A stretch of 64,000 nucleotides of DNA from Flavobacterium oncorhynchi (GCF_002217355.1 NZ_MUHA01000007.1:493519-557518); one strand, 5' to 3'; shown: positions 8,518 through 18,756, counted from the stretch's first letter. Made by a program: numbers and translations. The notes: a model not told the origin generated them from the letters alone.

Positions 8518-9617
8518 TTCGTAGATTTTTTTCGTCTTCCAAACCAAATAACAAATCCTGTTACAGGAAGTGCAGATGCAATTAAGCTTACCGTAAAGGC
8601 GAGTATTTTTCCAGGCAAATCTAGGACTTGTCCTGTGTGTATGCCATAATTCATTTCGACAACTTTTAAACCTAAACTTTTTGAATGATAGGGATCGCTT
8701 TGAATTAATTTTCCATCATATGGATGAAAATAGTAATTGCTTTGATGATCGTATCTTAACGTATGCGGATATGCTCCTGTATTAATAATGTCTCCTTTTT
8801 GCTGCGGAAATGTTACGAAGAGCATTTCGGCTTTTGGCTGCATTTTCATGGTTTGAATAAAAGCACGATCTATTGCTGTAATTGAATTAGAGGTGAATTT
8901 TGTTGTATCGATTATTGGTGTTTTTGTCTCAATTGCTTTGTCACCTCCAAAATTAAAGGTTTTGTATATTCCGTCACCAACCCATTCGTATGTAAATGTT
9001 AAACCAGTTACAGCAAGCACAAAAGCGATTATTGCAATATAAAAACCGGATGTATTGTGCCAGTCATAATTAACACGACGCCATTTTGCAGACCATTTTA
9101 CGGTAAAACTTCTTTTAATATCGCTTCTTCTTTTCGGCCACCACTGAATTATTCCAGAAATTAATAACAGAATAAAAATAATTGTCGAACCGCCTATAAT
9201 ATGTTTTCCAATATATTCAGGCAGTAATAAATACAAGTGAATGTATTCGACAATAATAAAAAAATCTGTTTTTGGGTTTTCAGTTTTTAGATATTTACCA
9301 GTGTAGGGATTAAAATAGAGGTATAAATTTTCAGTATCAGAATACGTATAAACAATAGCAGAGCGATTTTTTCCGTAGTAAGAAACCATACTCGATTTGT
9401 TTTTTGGAACAATTTCTGCCGCTTTTTGCTGCAAAACCGACGGCATCAAAAAAGGTTTATTCTGCGGTTCAACAAAACGCCATTCTTTACGAGTAATGTC
9501 TTTTATTTCATCATGGAAACAAAAAATACATCCAGTAATACAAACTATAAAAACAATAAGCCCGGAAATTAATCCGAGCCATTTATGTAAAAAACGTATT
9601 TGTTTTGTAAATCCCAT
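8514..9617 (-). CDS. PepSY-associated inner-membrane protein (putative siderophore reductase)
   Basis: A 367-residue protein with the architecture of the PepSY_TM/PiuB family: an N-terminal helix (LHKWLGLISGLIVFIVCITG), a periplasmic segment, two central helices with the YDWHNTSGFY loop, a second periplasmic segment and a C-terminal helix with the MNYGIHTGQ motif before it. Conserved histidines in these positions are thought to bind heme in relatives that reduce ferric siderophores. It is the last gene of a row of five on the minus strand headed by a TonB-dependent receptor, which supports an iron role. Confidence 0.82.
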   Translation of the reverse strand: MGFTKQIRFLHKWLGLISGLIVFIVCITGCIFCFHDEIKDITRKEWRFVEPQNKPFLMPSVLQQKAAEIVPKNKSSMVSYYGKNRSAIVYTYSDTENLYLYFNPYTGKYLKTENPKTDFFIIVEYIHLYLLLPEYIGKHIIGGSTIIFILLLISGIIQWWPKRRSDIKRSFTVKWSAKWRRVNYDWHNTSGFYIAIIAFVLAVTGLTFTYEWVGDGIYKTFNFGGDKAIETKTPIIDTTKFTSNSITAIDRAFIQTMKMQPKAEMLFVTFPQQKGDIINTGAYPHTLRYDHQSNYYFHPYDGKLIQSDPYHSKSLGLKVVEMNYGIHTGQVLDLPGKILAFTVSLIASALPVTGFVIWFGRRKKSTK

Positions 9618-9680
9618 TTTTGATTAAAAACGTAAAAGTATACGCAAAATCAATAGAGGACAAATTATTTAAGCTAATTT

Positions 9681-11231
9681 TTAAACTGTCACCTTTTTAG
9701 GTTTTAAATGATAAGCTGTATAAAGAGTTATAGAAGCTAGAACAATCCAGAAAATATCAATGAAAAAGATTTGGATTTTGTTTTCCATAAACGAATTCCA
9801 AAACCAATTTCCAGAAACAATTCCGTTTGTAATTGGAATTAAAAAACCTAAAATACTTCCTGAGATGAGGCAGAATTTATTAGTGAAAGCATCATTCTTT
9901 TTAATGATAAAGAATATTGTAAGCAATAACCATCCTCCAAAATAAACAAGAAAAAGATTGTCCTTAGTTAATGGGTAAAAAACTTTTACCACGATAAAAG
10001 CAAGCGCAGTGATTGGATACATGCTTAAGCAAATGGCCAGATAAATGCGAACAACTGCTGCATTAAAACGTCTTTTCTTTTCAGGTAAATTATTTTTTTG
10101 TCTGGCTACCAGCCAAATCATAACTCCTGAAATGATTACAAAACAAGTTATGATTCCTAAAACGAAGCTTACTATTTTTAAGGCATATCCTCCATAGTCG
10201 CCATAATGAACTCGATATAAAACATTTTTTACAACATCAATGTAAGTGGTTTGTGTAACTGGATTTTTTCTGGCGATTTCCTTTCCGTCAGAAATACGGT
10301 AAACCACTTTTCCAATTCCAGTAAATTTTTTATGATTTGGTAATTCGCCTTCTACTAAAACATGCATGTTTGCATCGCCGTAGTTTTGAATAAACACTCG
10401 TGTAATCTCAAAATCGGACCAGTTGCTTTTTGCTTTAGCAACTAATTTATTGATGTCAAAAGGTGTGGCTAATTTTTTATTGTCGAATTTATAATCAGGA
10501 TCGTTATACTCTAATTCTTTGTATAATTTATCCTGATCGCCTTTGTACAATGCCATTACAGCAGGTGCCACAATTAAAAGCTTAATCATAAAAAAAGCAC
10601 CTGTTACAGCATAAACAAATTGAAACGGAAGTCCGATCATTCCTAATGCTGTATGAGCATCTGTCCATAATGTTTTTAATTTTTCCTTTGGACGGAAAAT
10701 GTAAAAATTAGAAACAATTTTGTTCCAATGCAGTAAAAGCCCTGTTATGATTGCAAATAAGAAAAACAAAGCTGTAAATCCTGAAAGATAGTATCCAACT
10801 GGATAAGGAATCTGCGCAAGGAAATGAAGACGATATAAAAATTCTCCTAGAGAATAAGACTCTTCGTAAGTGAATGATTTAAAGTTTTTATTATCCAGAT
10901 AAAAGAATGATCCTTCTTTTTGTTTGGCTGGAGCCAAAGTATCTTTGGTGCCTTCCATATAAACCGCAACTCTATTTTGAACAGATGGTTTAGATATGGT
11001 AATATTTCTTCCGTGTAAAACGTGTTTTTTGTCAAGATTTTCTAAAGCGCTATTGTAGTCTAGTTTGATTTCGCTTGTAACAGCGGTAGATTCACTTCTT
11101 TCCCAATTGATGATTTCATCTCTAAAAAAAGAAAAGGACCCCGCGAAAAAGATCACAAAAAGTACAACGCTGATGACAATACCGCTGACAGTATGTGTAT
11201 GAAAATAGATATTATAATGACGATTGTTCAT
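9681..11231 (-). CDS. PepSY-associated inner-membrane protein, second copy (putative siderophore reductase)
   Basis: A 516-residue PepSY_TM family protein, longer than its neighbour because of extra C-terminal transmembrane helices (about residues 395-510). Shared hallmarks are the N-terminal HTVSGIVISVVLFVIFFAG helix, WTDAHTALGMIGLPFQ in the middle, and VLYRVHYGDYGGYALK before a helix near residue 350. It begins 6 bp after the 99-residue membrane gene, so it is co-transcribed with the upstream receptor group. Substrate is unknown; a role in releasing iron from siderophores is inferred from context. Confidence 0.82.
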   Translation of the reverse strand: MNNRHYNIYFHTHTVSGIVISVVLFVIFFAGSFSFFRDEIINWERSESTAVTSEIKLDYNSALENLDKKHVLHGRNITISKPSVQNRVAVYMEGTKDTLAPAKQKEGSFFYLDNKNFKSFTYEESYSLGEFLYRLHFLAQIPYPVGYYLSGFTALFFLFAIITGLLLHWNKIVSNFYIFRPKEKLKTLWTDAHTALGMIGLPFQFVYAVTGAFFMIKLLIVAPAVMALYKGDQDKLYKELEYNDPDYKFDNKKLATPFDINKLVAKAKSNWSDFEITRVFIQNYGDANMHVLVEGELPNHKKFTGIGKVVYRISDGKEIARKNPVTQTTYIDVVKNVLYRVHYGDYGGYALKIVSFVLGIITCFVIISGVMIWLVARQKNNLPEKKRRFNAAVVRIYLAICLSMYPITALAFIVVKVFYPLTKDNLFLVYFGGWLLLTIFFIIKKNDAFTNKFCLISGSILGFLIPITNGIVSGNWFWNSFMENKIQIFFIDIFWIVLASITLYTAYHLKPKKVTV

Positions 11232-11237
11232 AGGTAA

Positions 11238-11537
11238 TTACACTGCTGGATTATAGGTTTGACCAAGATAAATAAGTAGAGAAAAAACTAAGGAAAGTAA
11301 AATGTAAATGCCCCAGATTTTCCATCCGCTTTTTGCTAAAAATGCAACAATCATTAAAACAACCCAAAGTATGAATCCGCTAAAAGCCATTGTCATTAAT
11401 ACTTCAGGGCGACTAAACCATGATGCTAATGCTAAATGAAATGTTGTAGAAACAAGATAACCGCCAAGTATTGCGGCAGTTATTTTGGCAAAACGCGGCC
11501 AAAATGCAGGGGTTAAATATTTTGAGTTTGCTGGCAT
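11238..11537 (-). CDS. Small membrane protein resembling DUF3649 (iron-uptake associated)
   Basis: A 99-residue protein with three hydrophobic helices and the N-terminal block RFAKITAAILGGYLVS, which resembles DUF3649 proteins that accompany PepSY proteins and TonB-dependent receptors in Proteobacteria. Family assignment is by resemblance from memory. It lies between the 516-residue PepSY gene (6 bp away) and another small membrane gene (14 bp away). Confidence 0.65.
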   Translation of the reverse strand: MPANSKYLTPAFWPRFAKITAAILGGYLVSTTFHLALASWFSRPEVLMTMAFSGFILWVVLMIVAFLAKSGWKIWGIYILLSLVFSLLIYLGQTYNPAV

Positions 11538-11551
11538 TGGTTAGTTATGGT

Positions 11552-11884
11552 TTAATAATAATAAAATTCTAATAGAGCAATAATAATTAGTACAGCTATT
11601 AGTGCTTTGCTGTTTACTTTTTTTAATGGAGCAAGAATGATAATCAGACTTCCAATTGTCATTAATTGAATAAAAAACATCAAAGTTCCACAGCAAAGTG
11701 ATTGTGTAAATAGCCACATTGCATAAGCCGTTGTTAGAAGAAGCAATCCAGTAATTTTAGTTTGCTTTGGATTTTTTTTCATCCATTTTTCAAAACCTAA
11801 ATCATAAGATAAAACGGCTCTTTTTGAGGTGTAATAAAGTGTATAAAAAGCTAAAAAAACGATAAGACTGGCTATTGTTATCAT
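11552..11884 (-). CDS. Small membrane protein resembling DUF3325 (iron-uptake associated)
   Basis: A 110-residue protein with three or four membrane helices and a basic loop (SKRAVLSYDLGFEKWMKKN), in the position that DUF3325 proteins occupy beside DUF3649 and PepSY genes elsewhere. The frame stays open 14 codons upstream to 11926, where it would begin nearer the receptor stop (20 bp); the internal ATG at 11884 better fits the membrane-protein N-terminus. Function unknown. Confidence 0.6.
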   Translation of the reverse strand: MITIASLIVFLAFYTLYYTSKRAVLSYDLGFEKWMKKNPKQTKITGLLLLTTAYAMWLFTQSLCCGTLMFFIQLMTIGSLIIILAPLKKVNSKALIAVLIIIALLEFYYY

Positions 11885-11946
11885 AATTTCATAGAATTTA
11901 AAAAACACCTTTCGCTTTAACTGCAAGGTGTTTTGTTATTTGTTTA

Positions 11947-14421
11947 TTAGAATCTATAAGAGAAACTTGCGATCAAAGCTCTGGCATCTTTTGGATGTAC
12001 TGTTGACCATCCATCATATATTTCTTTGTTTGTAATGTTGTTTAATTTAAGTGTGATTGTAAATTTTTCAACATTGTAAAACAGCGATGAATTTAAAGCT
12101 GTATAGGCTGGTATTGTAAATGTTCCTGCAAGATTTCTGTTCATGATCATGTTATCACCAACATAATTTCCTCCAAAGCCTAAACCAAAACCTCTAAGTA
12201 ACCCGTTTGTAAATTTGTAACTAGCCCAAAGGTTTGCCAGGTTTCTTGGTCCTGAATCTTCAGATCTGTGACCTACAAAATCCGGATCTCCTTTTGTTAA
12301 AACAGCATCATTATAACTGTATCCTAAAACAATATTTAAACCATTAATTGGGTTTGCAACAAACTCTGCTTCAAAACCTTTATTTCTCTGAGCTCCATTT
12401 TGATATGAAGTCTGATCGTTTGGCAATTCAGCTGTTGGATCTGCAGGATCTATATAAGGAGTTTCTATTACATAAACTTTATCAGAAACTTGGATGTCAT
12501 AATAGCTGAAAGTAGCGTATAGTTTGTCTTTAAACAGATTCAATTTAGTTCCAACTTCAAATTGGTTGGCACGCTCAGGATTAAATATAACCGGTGTTGT
12601 TACATTCGAAATACGGTTTTGTCCCGGAGCAACGTTTACGAATCCATTCATGTAATTAGCAAAAATGGAAACTTTGTCTAAAATTGGCTGATACACTAAT
12701 CCTAATTTTGGAGAAAAAGCAGTTTGGTTGTATCCTTCATTTTTGGCATTCATGAAACGGTCAGCACGTAAACTTAACATTGCAGAAAATGCAGGTGTAA
12801 AGTTGATGACGTCAGAAACGTAAGCGCTATAAACTTCTTGTTTTGTGTTATTGTTATTTCTTGGGCTGTTTGCAATAAGAGCGTCTGATCCTGCTTTTGT
12901 TAAATCTCCAGAATCTCCGTTTGTTTGTTTTCCAATAATGTTATTAAACGTTTGTAAGTCATTTCCAATGTACACAAGACCATTTGCAACATATCCTGAA
13001 CTGCGATCAGAAGATGTTCTTTTGAAATAATCAAAGCCTACAACGATTCTGTTTCTGAAATTTCCAATTTTGAAATCACCATTAAAGTTCTGCTGGATAT
13101 CTGTTGTTATATTTTGATTGTCCTGATCTGTAAATTGTCTGCCTAATACAATTCCATCTTTAAGTGATTTGAAAAGAGGGTTACTTGTACCTTCGTATAA
13201 ATAAGTATAATTTCCTTGTGATTTTGCTGAACTCGTAGAAAACACAGTTTGAGAACTCCATTGCTCAGAAAGTTTATAATTCATTTGAGCCTGAATATTG
13301 TATGAAGGAGTTTTCATTGTTAGTTCATTACTCGTGTAAGAACGTTTGTTGTCGTAATTTAACTCTTTAATATTATGAACTCTTAATGGATTCCCTCTAT
13401 CTAAAAACAACATAGTTGGGTTTGTAGCTTCGCTGCTCATAAATTCAGTGTTCACTAAGAATGATAATCTATCATTTACTTCATAAGATAACGAAGGTGC
13501 TATAAAATAAGATTCTTTGAAACCTGCATCCTGAAAACTTTCTTGTTTGCTGTAAGCTGAATTTACTCTGAAGTTTAAAGTCTTTTTATCATTAAGAGGT
13601 GTGTTTAAATCTACAACTGCACGGTGTAAACCATAGCTTCCGGTTGTGTAATTTACTTCTCCTCCAAATGTTTTATAAGGTCTTTTTGTAGTGGTATTAA
13701 TTAAGCCTCCGTAAGAGATCAGACTGCTTCCAAACAAAGTTCCTGATGGTCCTCTGATAATTTCAATTCTGTCAATATTGGCTGGATCTAAACTTCCGTT
13801 TGTTAAACCAGGTAAACCATTAACCATTGTTGGCTGAACCGGGAATCCTCTTAAAGAGTAATAAGCGGCTCCGTCTCCGGCACGTCCTGTTGCGGCCCAA
13901 AGCGGTGTAATACCAGATGCATTTTTTAAAGCATCATCAAAATTAGTTACAACTTGTTCTTTTAATAATTCTCCTGTAATCGTAGTATATACTTGTGGGT
14001 TTTCAAGATTTTTAAGAGGTAATCTTGATACCTGTTGGTTATCTTTACGAACAAAACGATTTTTTCTGCCATTTACCACAACTTCAGTTAATTCTTCAGA
14101 GTTTGAGGTGATGTTAAAGTTTGCTGTCAGCTCTTCACCCGCATTAACTGTTATTTTTTTCTCTGTTGATGAATATCCAACAGCCGAAACTTTTAAAGTG
14201 TATGTTCCTGGTTTTACATTTTTAATTTTATAATTACCATTTTCATCAGTAATTGTCCCAAATCTAGTTCCTTTTAAAGCAATTGAAATTGCTTCTGCAG
14301 AATCGTCGCTGCTTACTGTGATTTTTCCCTTTATAGTTGCTTTTTCTTGGGCTGAGATAGTTACACTTGCTAGAAGAAAAAAACAAAAGCTCAAAAGAGA
14401 AATTGTGAATTTATATTTCAT
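11947..14421 (-). CDS. TonB-dependent siderophore receptor
   Basis: An 824-residue outer-membrane receptor: signal peptide (residues 1-24), a carboxypeptidase-regulatory-like domain (about 27-117), a plug domain (about 140-245, with IDRIEIIRGPSGTLFGS) and a 22-strand beta barrel ending in the aromatic C-terminus SFSYRF. The plug and barrel blocks are those of ferric-siderophore receptors (FhuE/FpvA-like). It heads the five-gene iron group and has a well-matched promoter at 14449-14479. The exact ligand cannot be told, and I could not identify a convincing Fur box. Confidence 0.9.
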   Translation of the reverse strand: MKYKFTISLLSFCFFLLASVTISAQEKATIKGKITVSSDDSAEAISIALKGTRFGTITDENGNYKIKNVKPGTYTLKVSAVGYSSTEKKITVNAGEELTANFNITSNSEELTEVVVNGRKNRFVRKDNQQVSRLPLKNLENPQVYTTITGELLKEQVVTNFDDALKNASGITPLWAATGRAGDGAAYYSLRGFPVQPTMVNGLPGLTNGSLDPANIDRIEIIRGPSGTLFGSSLISYGGLINTTTKRPYKTFGGEVNYTTGSYGLHRAVVDLNTPLNDKKTLNFRVNSAYSKQESFQDAGFKESYFIAPSLSYEVNDRLSFLVNTEFMSSEATNPTMLFLDRGNPLRVHNIKELNYDNKRSYTSNELTMKTPSYNIQAQMNYKLSEQWSSQTVFSTSSAKSQGNYTYLYEGTSNPLFKSLKDGIVLGRQFTDQDNQNITTDIQQNFNGDFKIGNFRNRIVVGFDYFKRTSSDRSSGYVANGLVYIGNDLQTFNNIIGKQTNGDSGDLTKAGSDALIANSPRNNNNTKQEVYSAYVSDVINFTPAFSAMLSLRADRFMNAKNEGYNQTAFSPKLGLVYQPILDKVSIFANYMNGFVNVAPGQNRISNVTTPVIFNPERANQFEVGTKLNLFKDKLYATFSYYDIQVSDKVYVIETPYIDPADPTAELPNDQTSYQNGAQRNKGFEAEFVANPINGLNIVLGYSYNDAVLTKGDPDFVGHRSEDSGPRNLANLWASYKFTNGLLRGFGLGFGGNYVGDNMIMNRNLAGTFTIPAYTALNSSLFYNVEKFTITLKLNNITNKEIYDGWSTVHPKDARALIASFSYRF

Positions 14422-14448
14422 TACTATTTAGAATTGATTTTAATAGCG

Positions 14449-14479
14449 CAAATTTAAACACTGATGAGCAACTATACAA
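14449..14479 (-). promoter_or_regulatory. Promoter of the siderophore-receptor operon
   Basis: On the minus strand TTG (14477-14479), 20-bp spacer, TAAATTTG (14449-14456), a full match to the Bacteroidota consensus. The leader before the ATG at 14421 would be about 20 nt. Confidence 0.65.
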
Positions 14480-14579
14480 GTTATTTTTATTTATTCTAAA
14501 TTAATTCTTTTTTGAAGATCAAAATTTCCATTTCTGTAAAAAATTAACACCTTAAGCAAGATTTAAGCTAATAGTAAGA

Positions 14580-14618
14580 AAAAAAGCCTGTTCAAATAAA
14601 TGAACAGGCTTTTTGATT
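14580..14618 (-). terminator. Terminator downstream of sucB
   Basis: Perfect stem AGCCTGTTCA / TGAACAGGCT (14585-14610) with an AATAAA loop, A-run on one side and T-run on the other. It separates sucB from the receptor promoter and looks active on both strands. Confidence 0.88.
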
Positions 14619-14637
14619 TTATTTAAAAATAATGAAA

Positions 14638-15873
14638 TTACAATTCTAAAGCACGTTTAGCATCGCCATTCATTAATAATTCTAATGGATTTTCTAATGC
14701 TTCTTTTACAGCAACTAAGAAACCAACAGACTCACGTCCATCGATAATTCTGTGGTCATAAGAAAGAGCAACATACATCATTGGGTGAATCTCCACTTTT
14801 CCGTTTACAGCAATCGGACGCTCAATAATGTTGTGCATTCCTAAAATTCCTGATTGAGGAGGGTTGATGATTGGAGTAGATAACATACTTCCAAAAACAC
14901 CACCATTTGTGATTGTAAAAGTTCCTCCAGTCATATCGTCAACAGTAATTTGACCATCACGAGCTCTTAAAGCTAATCTTTTAATTTCAGCTTCAATTCC
15001 ACGGAAAGTTAATAGTTCAGCATTACGAACAACAGGAACCATTAATCCTTTTGGTCCAGAAACTGCAATTGAGATGTCAGCAAAATCATAAGCGATTTTG
15101 TAGTCACCATCCATCATTGAGTTAACATCTGGGTATAATTGTAAAGCTCTAGTAACTGCTTTTGTAAAGAATGACATGAAACCTAAACCTAAACCACCAT
15201 GTTTTGCTTTGAAAGCATCTTTGTATTCATTACGAATTTGGTTAATTGGTGTCATGTTTACTTCGTTGAAAGTAGTAAGCATAGCTGTTTCGTTTTTAGC
15301 CGAAACTAATCTTTCTGCAACTTTACGACGTAACATAGATAATTTTGTACGCTCAGATCCACGGCTTCCACCAGTTGGAGTTCCCATTGAAGGTACTGCA
15401 TTTACAGCGTCATCTTTAGTAATTCTTCCGCCTTTTCCAGTTCCAGAAACTGTTGCAGGAGCAATGTTTTTTTCGTCTAATATTTTTCTTGCCGCAGGAG
15501 ATGGAGTTCCAGCTGCATAACTTGCTGCTGCTGGAGCCGGAGCTGCTTTTGGAGCTTCAGCTTTTACTTCAGCCTTTGGAGCTTCCGCTTTTGGAGCCTC
15601 AGCTGCTGGAGCTGCTGCACCACCTGCAGGTTTTGCTGCATCAGTATCAATTAAACAAACTACAGCACCAACAGCTACAGTATCACCTTCTTCAGCTTTT
15701 AGTGTAATTACACCGCTCATTTCAGCAGGTAATTCAAGAGTAGCTTTATCTGAATCAACTTCAGCAATAGCTTGATCTTTTTCTACATAATCTCCGTCTT
15801 TTACTAACCAAGTTGCAATTTCAACTTCTTTTATTGATTCCCCTGGTGATGGGACTTTCATTTCTAAAATCAT
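14638..15873 (-). CDS. sucB: 2-oxoglutarate dehydrogenase E2, dihydrolipoyllysine succinyltransferase
   Basis: The 411-residue E2 core of the 2-oxoglutarate dehydrogenase complex of the TCA cycle. Domains in order: lipoyl domain with the lipoylated K43 in DSDKATLE; a flexible Ala/Pro/Lys/Glu-rich linker (about 75-120); a peripheral-subunit-binding domain ([15 protein letters not shown]); and the catalytic domain with the active-site block [16 protein letters not shown] near the C-terminus. It follows sucA by 72 bp in the same direction, so the two form an operon. Confidence 0.95.
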   Translation of the reverse strand: MILEMKVPSPGESIKEVEIATWLVKDGDYVEKDQAIAEVDSDKATLELPAEMSGVITLKAEEGDTVAVGAVVCLIDTDAAKPAGGAAAPAAEAPKAEAPKAEVKAEAPKAAPAPAAASYAAGTPSPAARKILDEKNIAPATVSGTGKGGRITKDDAVNAVPSMGTPTGGSRGSERTKLSMLRRKVAERLVSAKNETAMLTTFNEVNMTPINQIRNEYKDAFKAKHGGLGLGFMSFFTKAVTRALQLYPDVNSMMDGDYKIAYDFADISIAVSGPKGLMVPVVRNAELLTFRGIEAEIKRLALRARDGQITVDDMTGGTFTITNGGVFGSMLSTPIINPPQSGILGMHNIIERPIAVNGKVEIHPMMYVALSYDHRIIDGRESVGFLVAVKEALENPLELLMNGDAKRALEL

Positions 15874-15899
15874 CTTTGTTTTTGTTTAAGGTTTTTATG

Positions 15900-15931
15900 G
15901 TTTCAATTCCGATAGTTATCGGAATTGAAAC
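15900..15931. repeat. Perfect intergenic palindrome between sucA and sucB
   Basis: Fifteen-base arms (15900-15914 and 15917-15931) around GT, core CCGATAGTTATCGG. The core matches the palindrome in the nuo operon at 1575-1592. There is no T-run, so it is not a typical terminator; it might stabilise or partly attenuate the sucA-sucB transcript. Confidence 0.75.
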
Positions 15932-15945
15932 TTGAAACATTCTTT

Positions 15946-18720
15946 TTATCTGAATAAATTTTTATCGAATACCATTCTAATTGCATCTGCATGACGGCGT
16001 TTAGCACGTGTGTAACTTCCAGATGCTGGAGCAGCATAAGCTTTTAATGAAGCTAATCTCCATTTTACAAGATCAAAGTTCATTAACATAAAGCTGTAAG
16101 CTCCCATGTTTTTAGGTTCTTCCTGAGCCCAAACGTAATCATCAGCATTTGGATATTTTGTAATGATTTCTTTAAGCTGTTCTGCTGGGAAAGGGAATAA
16201 TTGCTCGATACGAACAACTGCAACATCATTTCTTCCATTGTTTTCTCTTTCAGCAACGATGTCATAGTAGAACTTACCAGTAACAAAAACTAAAGTTTTT
16301 ACTCCTTTTTTATCTACTGTATTGTCATCGATAGTTTCCTGGAAACTTCCGTTTGCTAATTCGTCAACTGTTGATACACATCTTGGATCACGCAATAAAC
16401 TTTTTGGAGAGAAAACCACCAAAGGTTTACGGAAATTTGTTTTCATTTGTCTTCTCAGCAAGTGGAAGAAGTTGGCTGGCGTTGTACAGTCAGCAACATA
16501 CATATTTTGTCTTGCACAAAGCTGTAAGTAGCGCTCCATTCTTGCAGAAGAGTGTTCTGCACCTTGTCCTTCATACCCGTGAGGCAATAATAAAACAATA
16601 CCGTTTTGGTTGTTCCATTTATCTTCTCCACAAGAAATATACTGGTCAATCATAATTTGAGCTCCATTTGAGAAATCTCCAAATTGTGCTTCCCATATTG
16701 TTAAGGCTTTCGGATTTGCTAATGCATATCCGTAATCAAAACCTAGAACACCATATTCAGATAAAAGCGAATTGAATACACCAAATTTTCCTTTTTTGTT
16801 TTCAATAGAATTCAATAGAATTACTTCTTCTTCAGAATCTTCAACTTTAACTACGGCATGACGGTGAGAGAAAGTTCCTCTTTCAACATCCTGACCTGAA
16901 ATACGAACATCAAAACCTTCTGTTAAAAGCGATCCGTAAGCAAGTGCTTCTGCAGTTCCCCAATCAAGAGTATTGTTTTCGTATCCTGTTTTTCTGTCAG
17001 TAACAATTTTGCTTATTTTGTTAATGAATTTTTTGTCTGATGGTAATGTTGAGATTGTATTAATGATCGAATCCAATCCTTTTTTATCAAAAGTAGTATC
17101 TACTTTTTGAAGCATTTGTGTGTCAGTCACCTGAACAAATCCTTCCCATTCGTTTTTCATGAATGGAGTAATAATTGTTAGATCTTTTTTACGAGAAGCT
17201 TCTAAATTTTCCTCTAAAGCAGATTTGTATTCTTTTTCTAAACCATTAACATAAGAGGCATCGATTACGCCGTCAGACAATAATTTCTCTGCGTAAATGT
17301 CTCTTGGGTTTTTATGTTTAGCAATGATTTTATATAATACTGGTTGTGTAAAACGAGGTTCGTCACCTTCGTTATGACCATATTTTCTGTATCCTAATAA
17401 ATCGATAAATACGTCACGTCCAAATTGCATTCTGTAGTCTAATGCAAAAGATACAGCATGTACAACAGCTTCAGCATCATCAGCATTTACGTGCAATACT
17501 GGAGATAAAGTTACTTTAGCAACGTCTGTACAGTAAGTTGATGAACGAGCGTCTAAGTAGTTTGTTGTAAAACCAACTTGGTTGTTGATTACAATATGGA
17601 TTGTTCCTCCGGTTTTGTAACCGTCAAGCTGTGCCATTTGAATGATTTCATACAAAATACCTTGTCCTGCAATTGCAGCATCTCCGTGAACGGCGATAGG
17701 CAGTACTTTAGAGAAATCATCAGCATAATATTTATCTTGTTTTGCTCTTGTAATACCTTCAATTACAGCTCCAACAGTCTCTAAGTGAGAAGGGTTTGGT
17801 GCTAAATTGATGTTGATGCTTTTTCCAGATCTTGTTTTTTTGTCAGCCGTAAGACCTAAGTGGTATTTTACGTCACCGTCAAAATATTCTTGATCGTAAT
17901 CTTTACCGTCAAACTCACCAAAAATATCCTGAGTCGATTTTCCGAAGATGTTTGCCAAAACGTTCAAACGACCACGGTGAGCCATTCCCATTACGAATTG
18001 TTCAACACCTTTTTCAGCAGCTTGCTCGATCAAAGCATCAAGAGCCGGGATAATAGATTCACCACCTTCTAATGAGAAACGTTTTTGTCCAACATATTTA
18101 GTATGAAGGAAGTTCTCGAAAGAAACAGCTTGATTTAATTTATTTAAGATTGTTTTCTTTTCTTCTGTAGAGAAATTAGGCTGATTAACATTTACAGCTA
18201 ATTTATCTTGAATCCATTTTACAACGCCAGGATTTCTGATATACATATACTCAATTCCAATATGCTGGCAGTAAATAGCTTGAAGACGATTTACGATATC
18301 CTGCAATGAAGAAGGCGTCATTCCAATTGTTTGTGCAGCATCAAAAACAGTAGAAAGATCAGCAGTTGATAATCCGAAATTTTCGATGTCTAAAGTTGGA
18401 GATGAAGTTCTACGGTCACGAACAGGGTTTGTTTTTGTAAACAAATGTCCGCGAGTACGGTATCCGTCGATTAATTTTAGTACGTTGAATTCTTTTTGCA
18501 GTTTTTCTGAAACCAAACTGCAGTCTGCGTTGCCGCTAGTCACATATTCAACAATCTGTTGAACTGGATTTTCGTCATTATAAACCGTCTGTCCAAAGTC
18601 AAAACCTTGAAAAAAACTTCTCCAGCTTGGCTCTACGCTGTCTGGGTTTACTAAATATTGATCGTATAATTGTGCGAAAAACTCTGTATGCGCTGCATTT
18701 AAAAATGAAAACCTATCCAT
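15946..18720 (-). CDS. sucA: 2-oxoglutarate dehydrogenase E1 component
   Basis: Thiamine-diphosphate-dependent decarboxylase of the 2-oxoglutarate dehydrogenase complex, 924 residues from the chosen start. Visible blocks: the N-terminal DxxYLVNPDSVEPSWRSFF segment, GMAHRGRLNVLANI, the cofactor-binding HGDAAIAGQGILYE, and the transketolase-like C-terminal region (LLLPHGYEGQGAEHSSAR, then QEEPKNMGAY). The start is placed at 18720 (MDRFSFLN) because that matches the family and because a TACTTTTG box at 18757-18764 would fall within the longer frame that opens at 18759. Confidence 0.95.
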   Translation of the reverse strand: MDRFSFLNAAHTEFFAQLYDQYLVNPDSVEPSWRSFFQGFDFGQTVYNDENPVQQIVEYVTSGNADCSLVSEKLQKEFNVLKLIDGYRTRGHLFTKTNPVRDRRTSSPTLDIENFGLSTADLSTVFDAAQTIGMTPSSLQDIVNRLQAIYCQHIGIEYMYIRNPGVVKWIQDKLAVNVNQPNFSTEEKKTILNKLNQAVSFENFLHTKYVGQKRFSLEGGESIIPALDALIEQAAEKGVEQFVMGMAHRGRLNVLANIFGKSTQDIFGEFDGKDYDQEYFDGDVKYHLGLTADKKTRSGKSININLAPNPSHLETVGAVIEGITRAKQDKYYADDFSKVLPIAVHGDAAIAGQGILYEIIQMAQLDGYKTGGTIHIVINNQVGFTTNYLDARSSTYCTDVAKVTLSPVLHVNADDAEAVVHAVSFALDYRMQFGRDVFIDLLGYRKYGHNEGDEPRFTQPVLYKIIAKHKNPRDIYAEKLLSDGVIDASYVNGLEKEYKSALEENLEASRKKDLTIITPFMKNEWEGFVQVTDTQMLQKVDTTFDKKGLDSIINTISTLPSDKKFINKISKIVTDRKTGYENNTLDWGTAEALAYGSLLTEGFDVRISGQDVERGTFSHRHAVVKVEDSEEEVILLNSIENKKGKFGVFNSLLSEYGVLGFDYGYALANPKALTIWEAQFGDFSNGAQIMIDQYISCGEDKWNNQNGIVLLLPHGYEGQGAEHSSARMERYLQLCARQNMYVADCTTPANFFHLLRRQMKTNFRKPLVVFSPKSLLRDPRCVSTVDELANGSFQETIDDNTVDKKGVKTLVFVTGKFYYDIVAERENNGRNDVAVVRIEQLFPFPAEQLKEIITKYPNADDYVWAQEEPKNMGAYSFMLMNFDLVKWRLASLKAYAAPASGSYTRAKRRHADAIRMVFDKNLFR

Positions 18721-18756
18721 AATATTAGTGAATATACTTTTTGTTAAATAGAATGG

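Noticed and set aside
15453..15707. Plus-strand frame rich in Leu and Gln opposite sucB
   Set aside because: It is the complement of the Ala/Pro/Lys/Glu-rich linker of the E2 protein; the odd composition follows from that linker and there is no start context.
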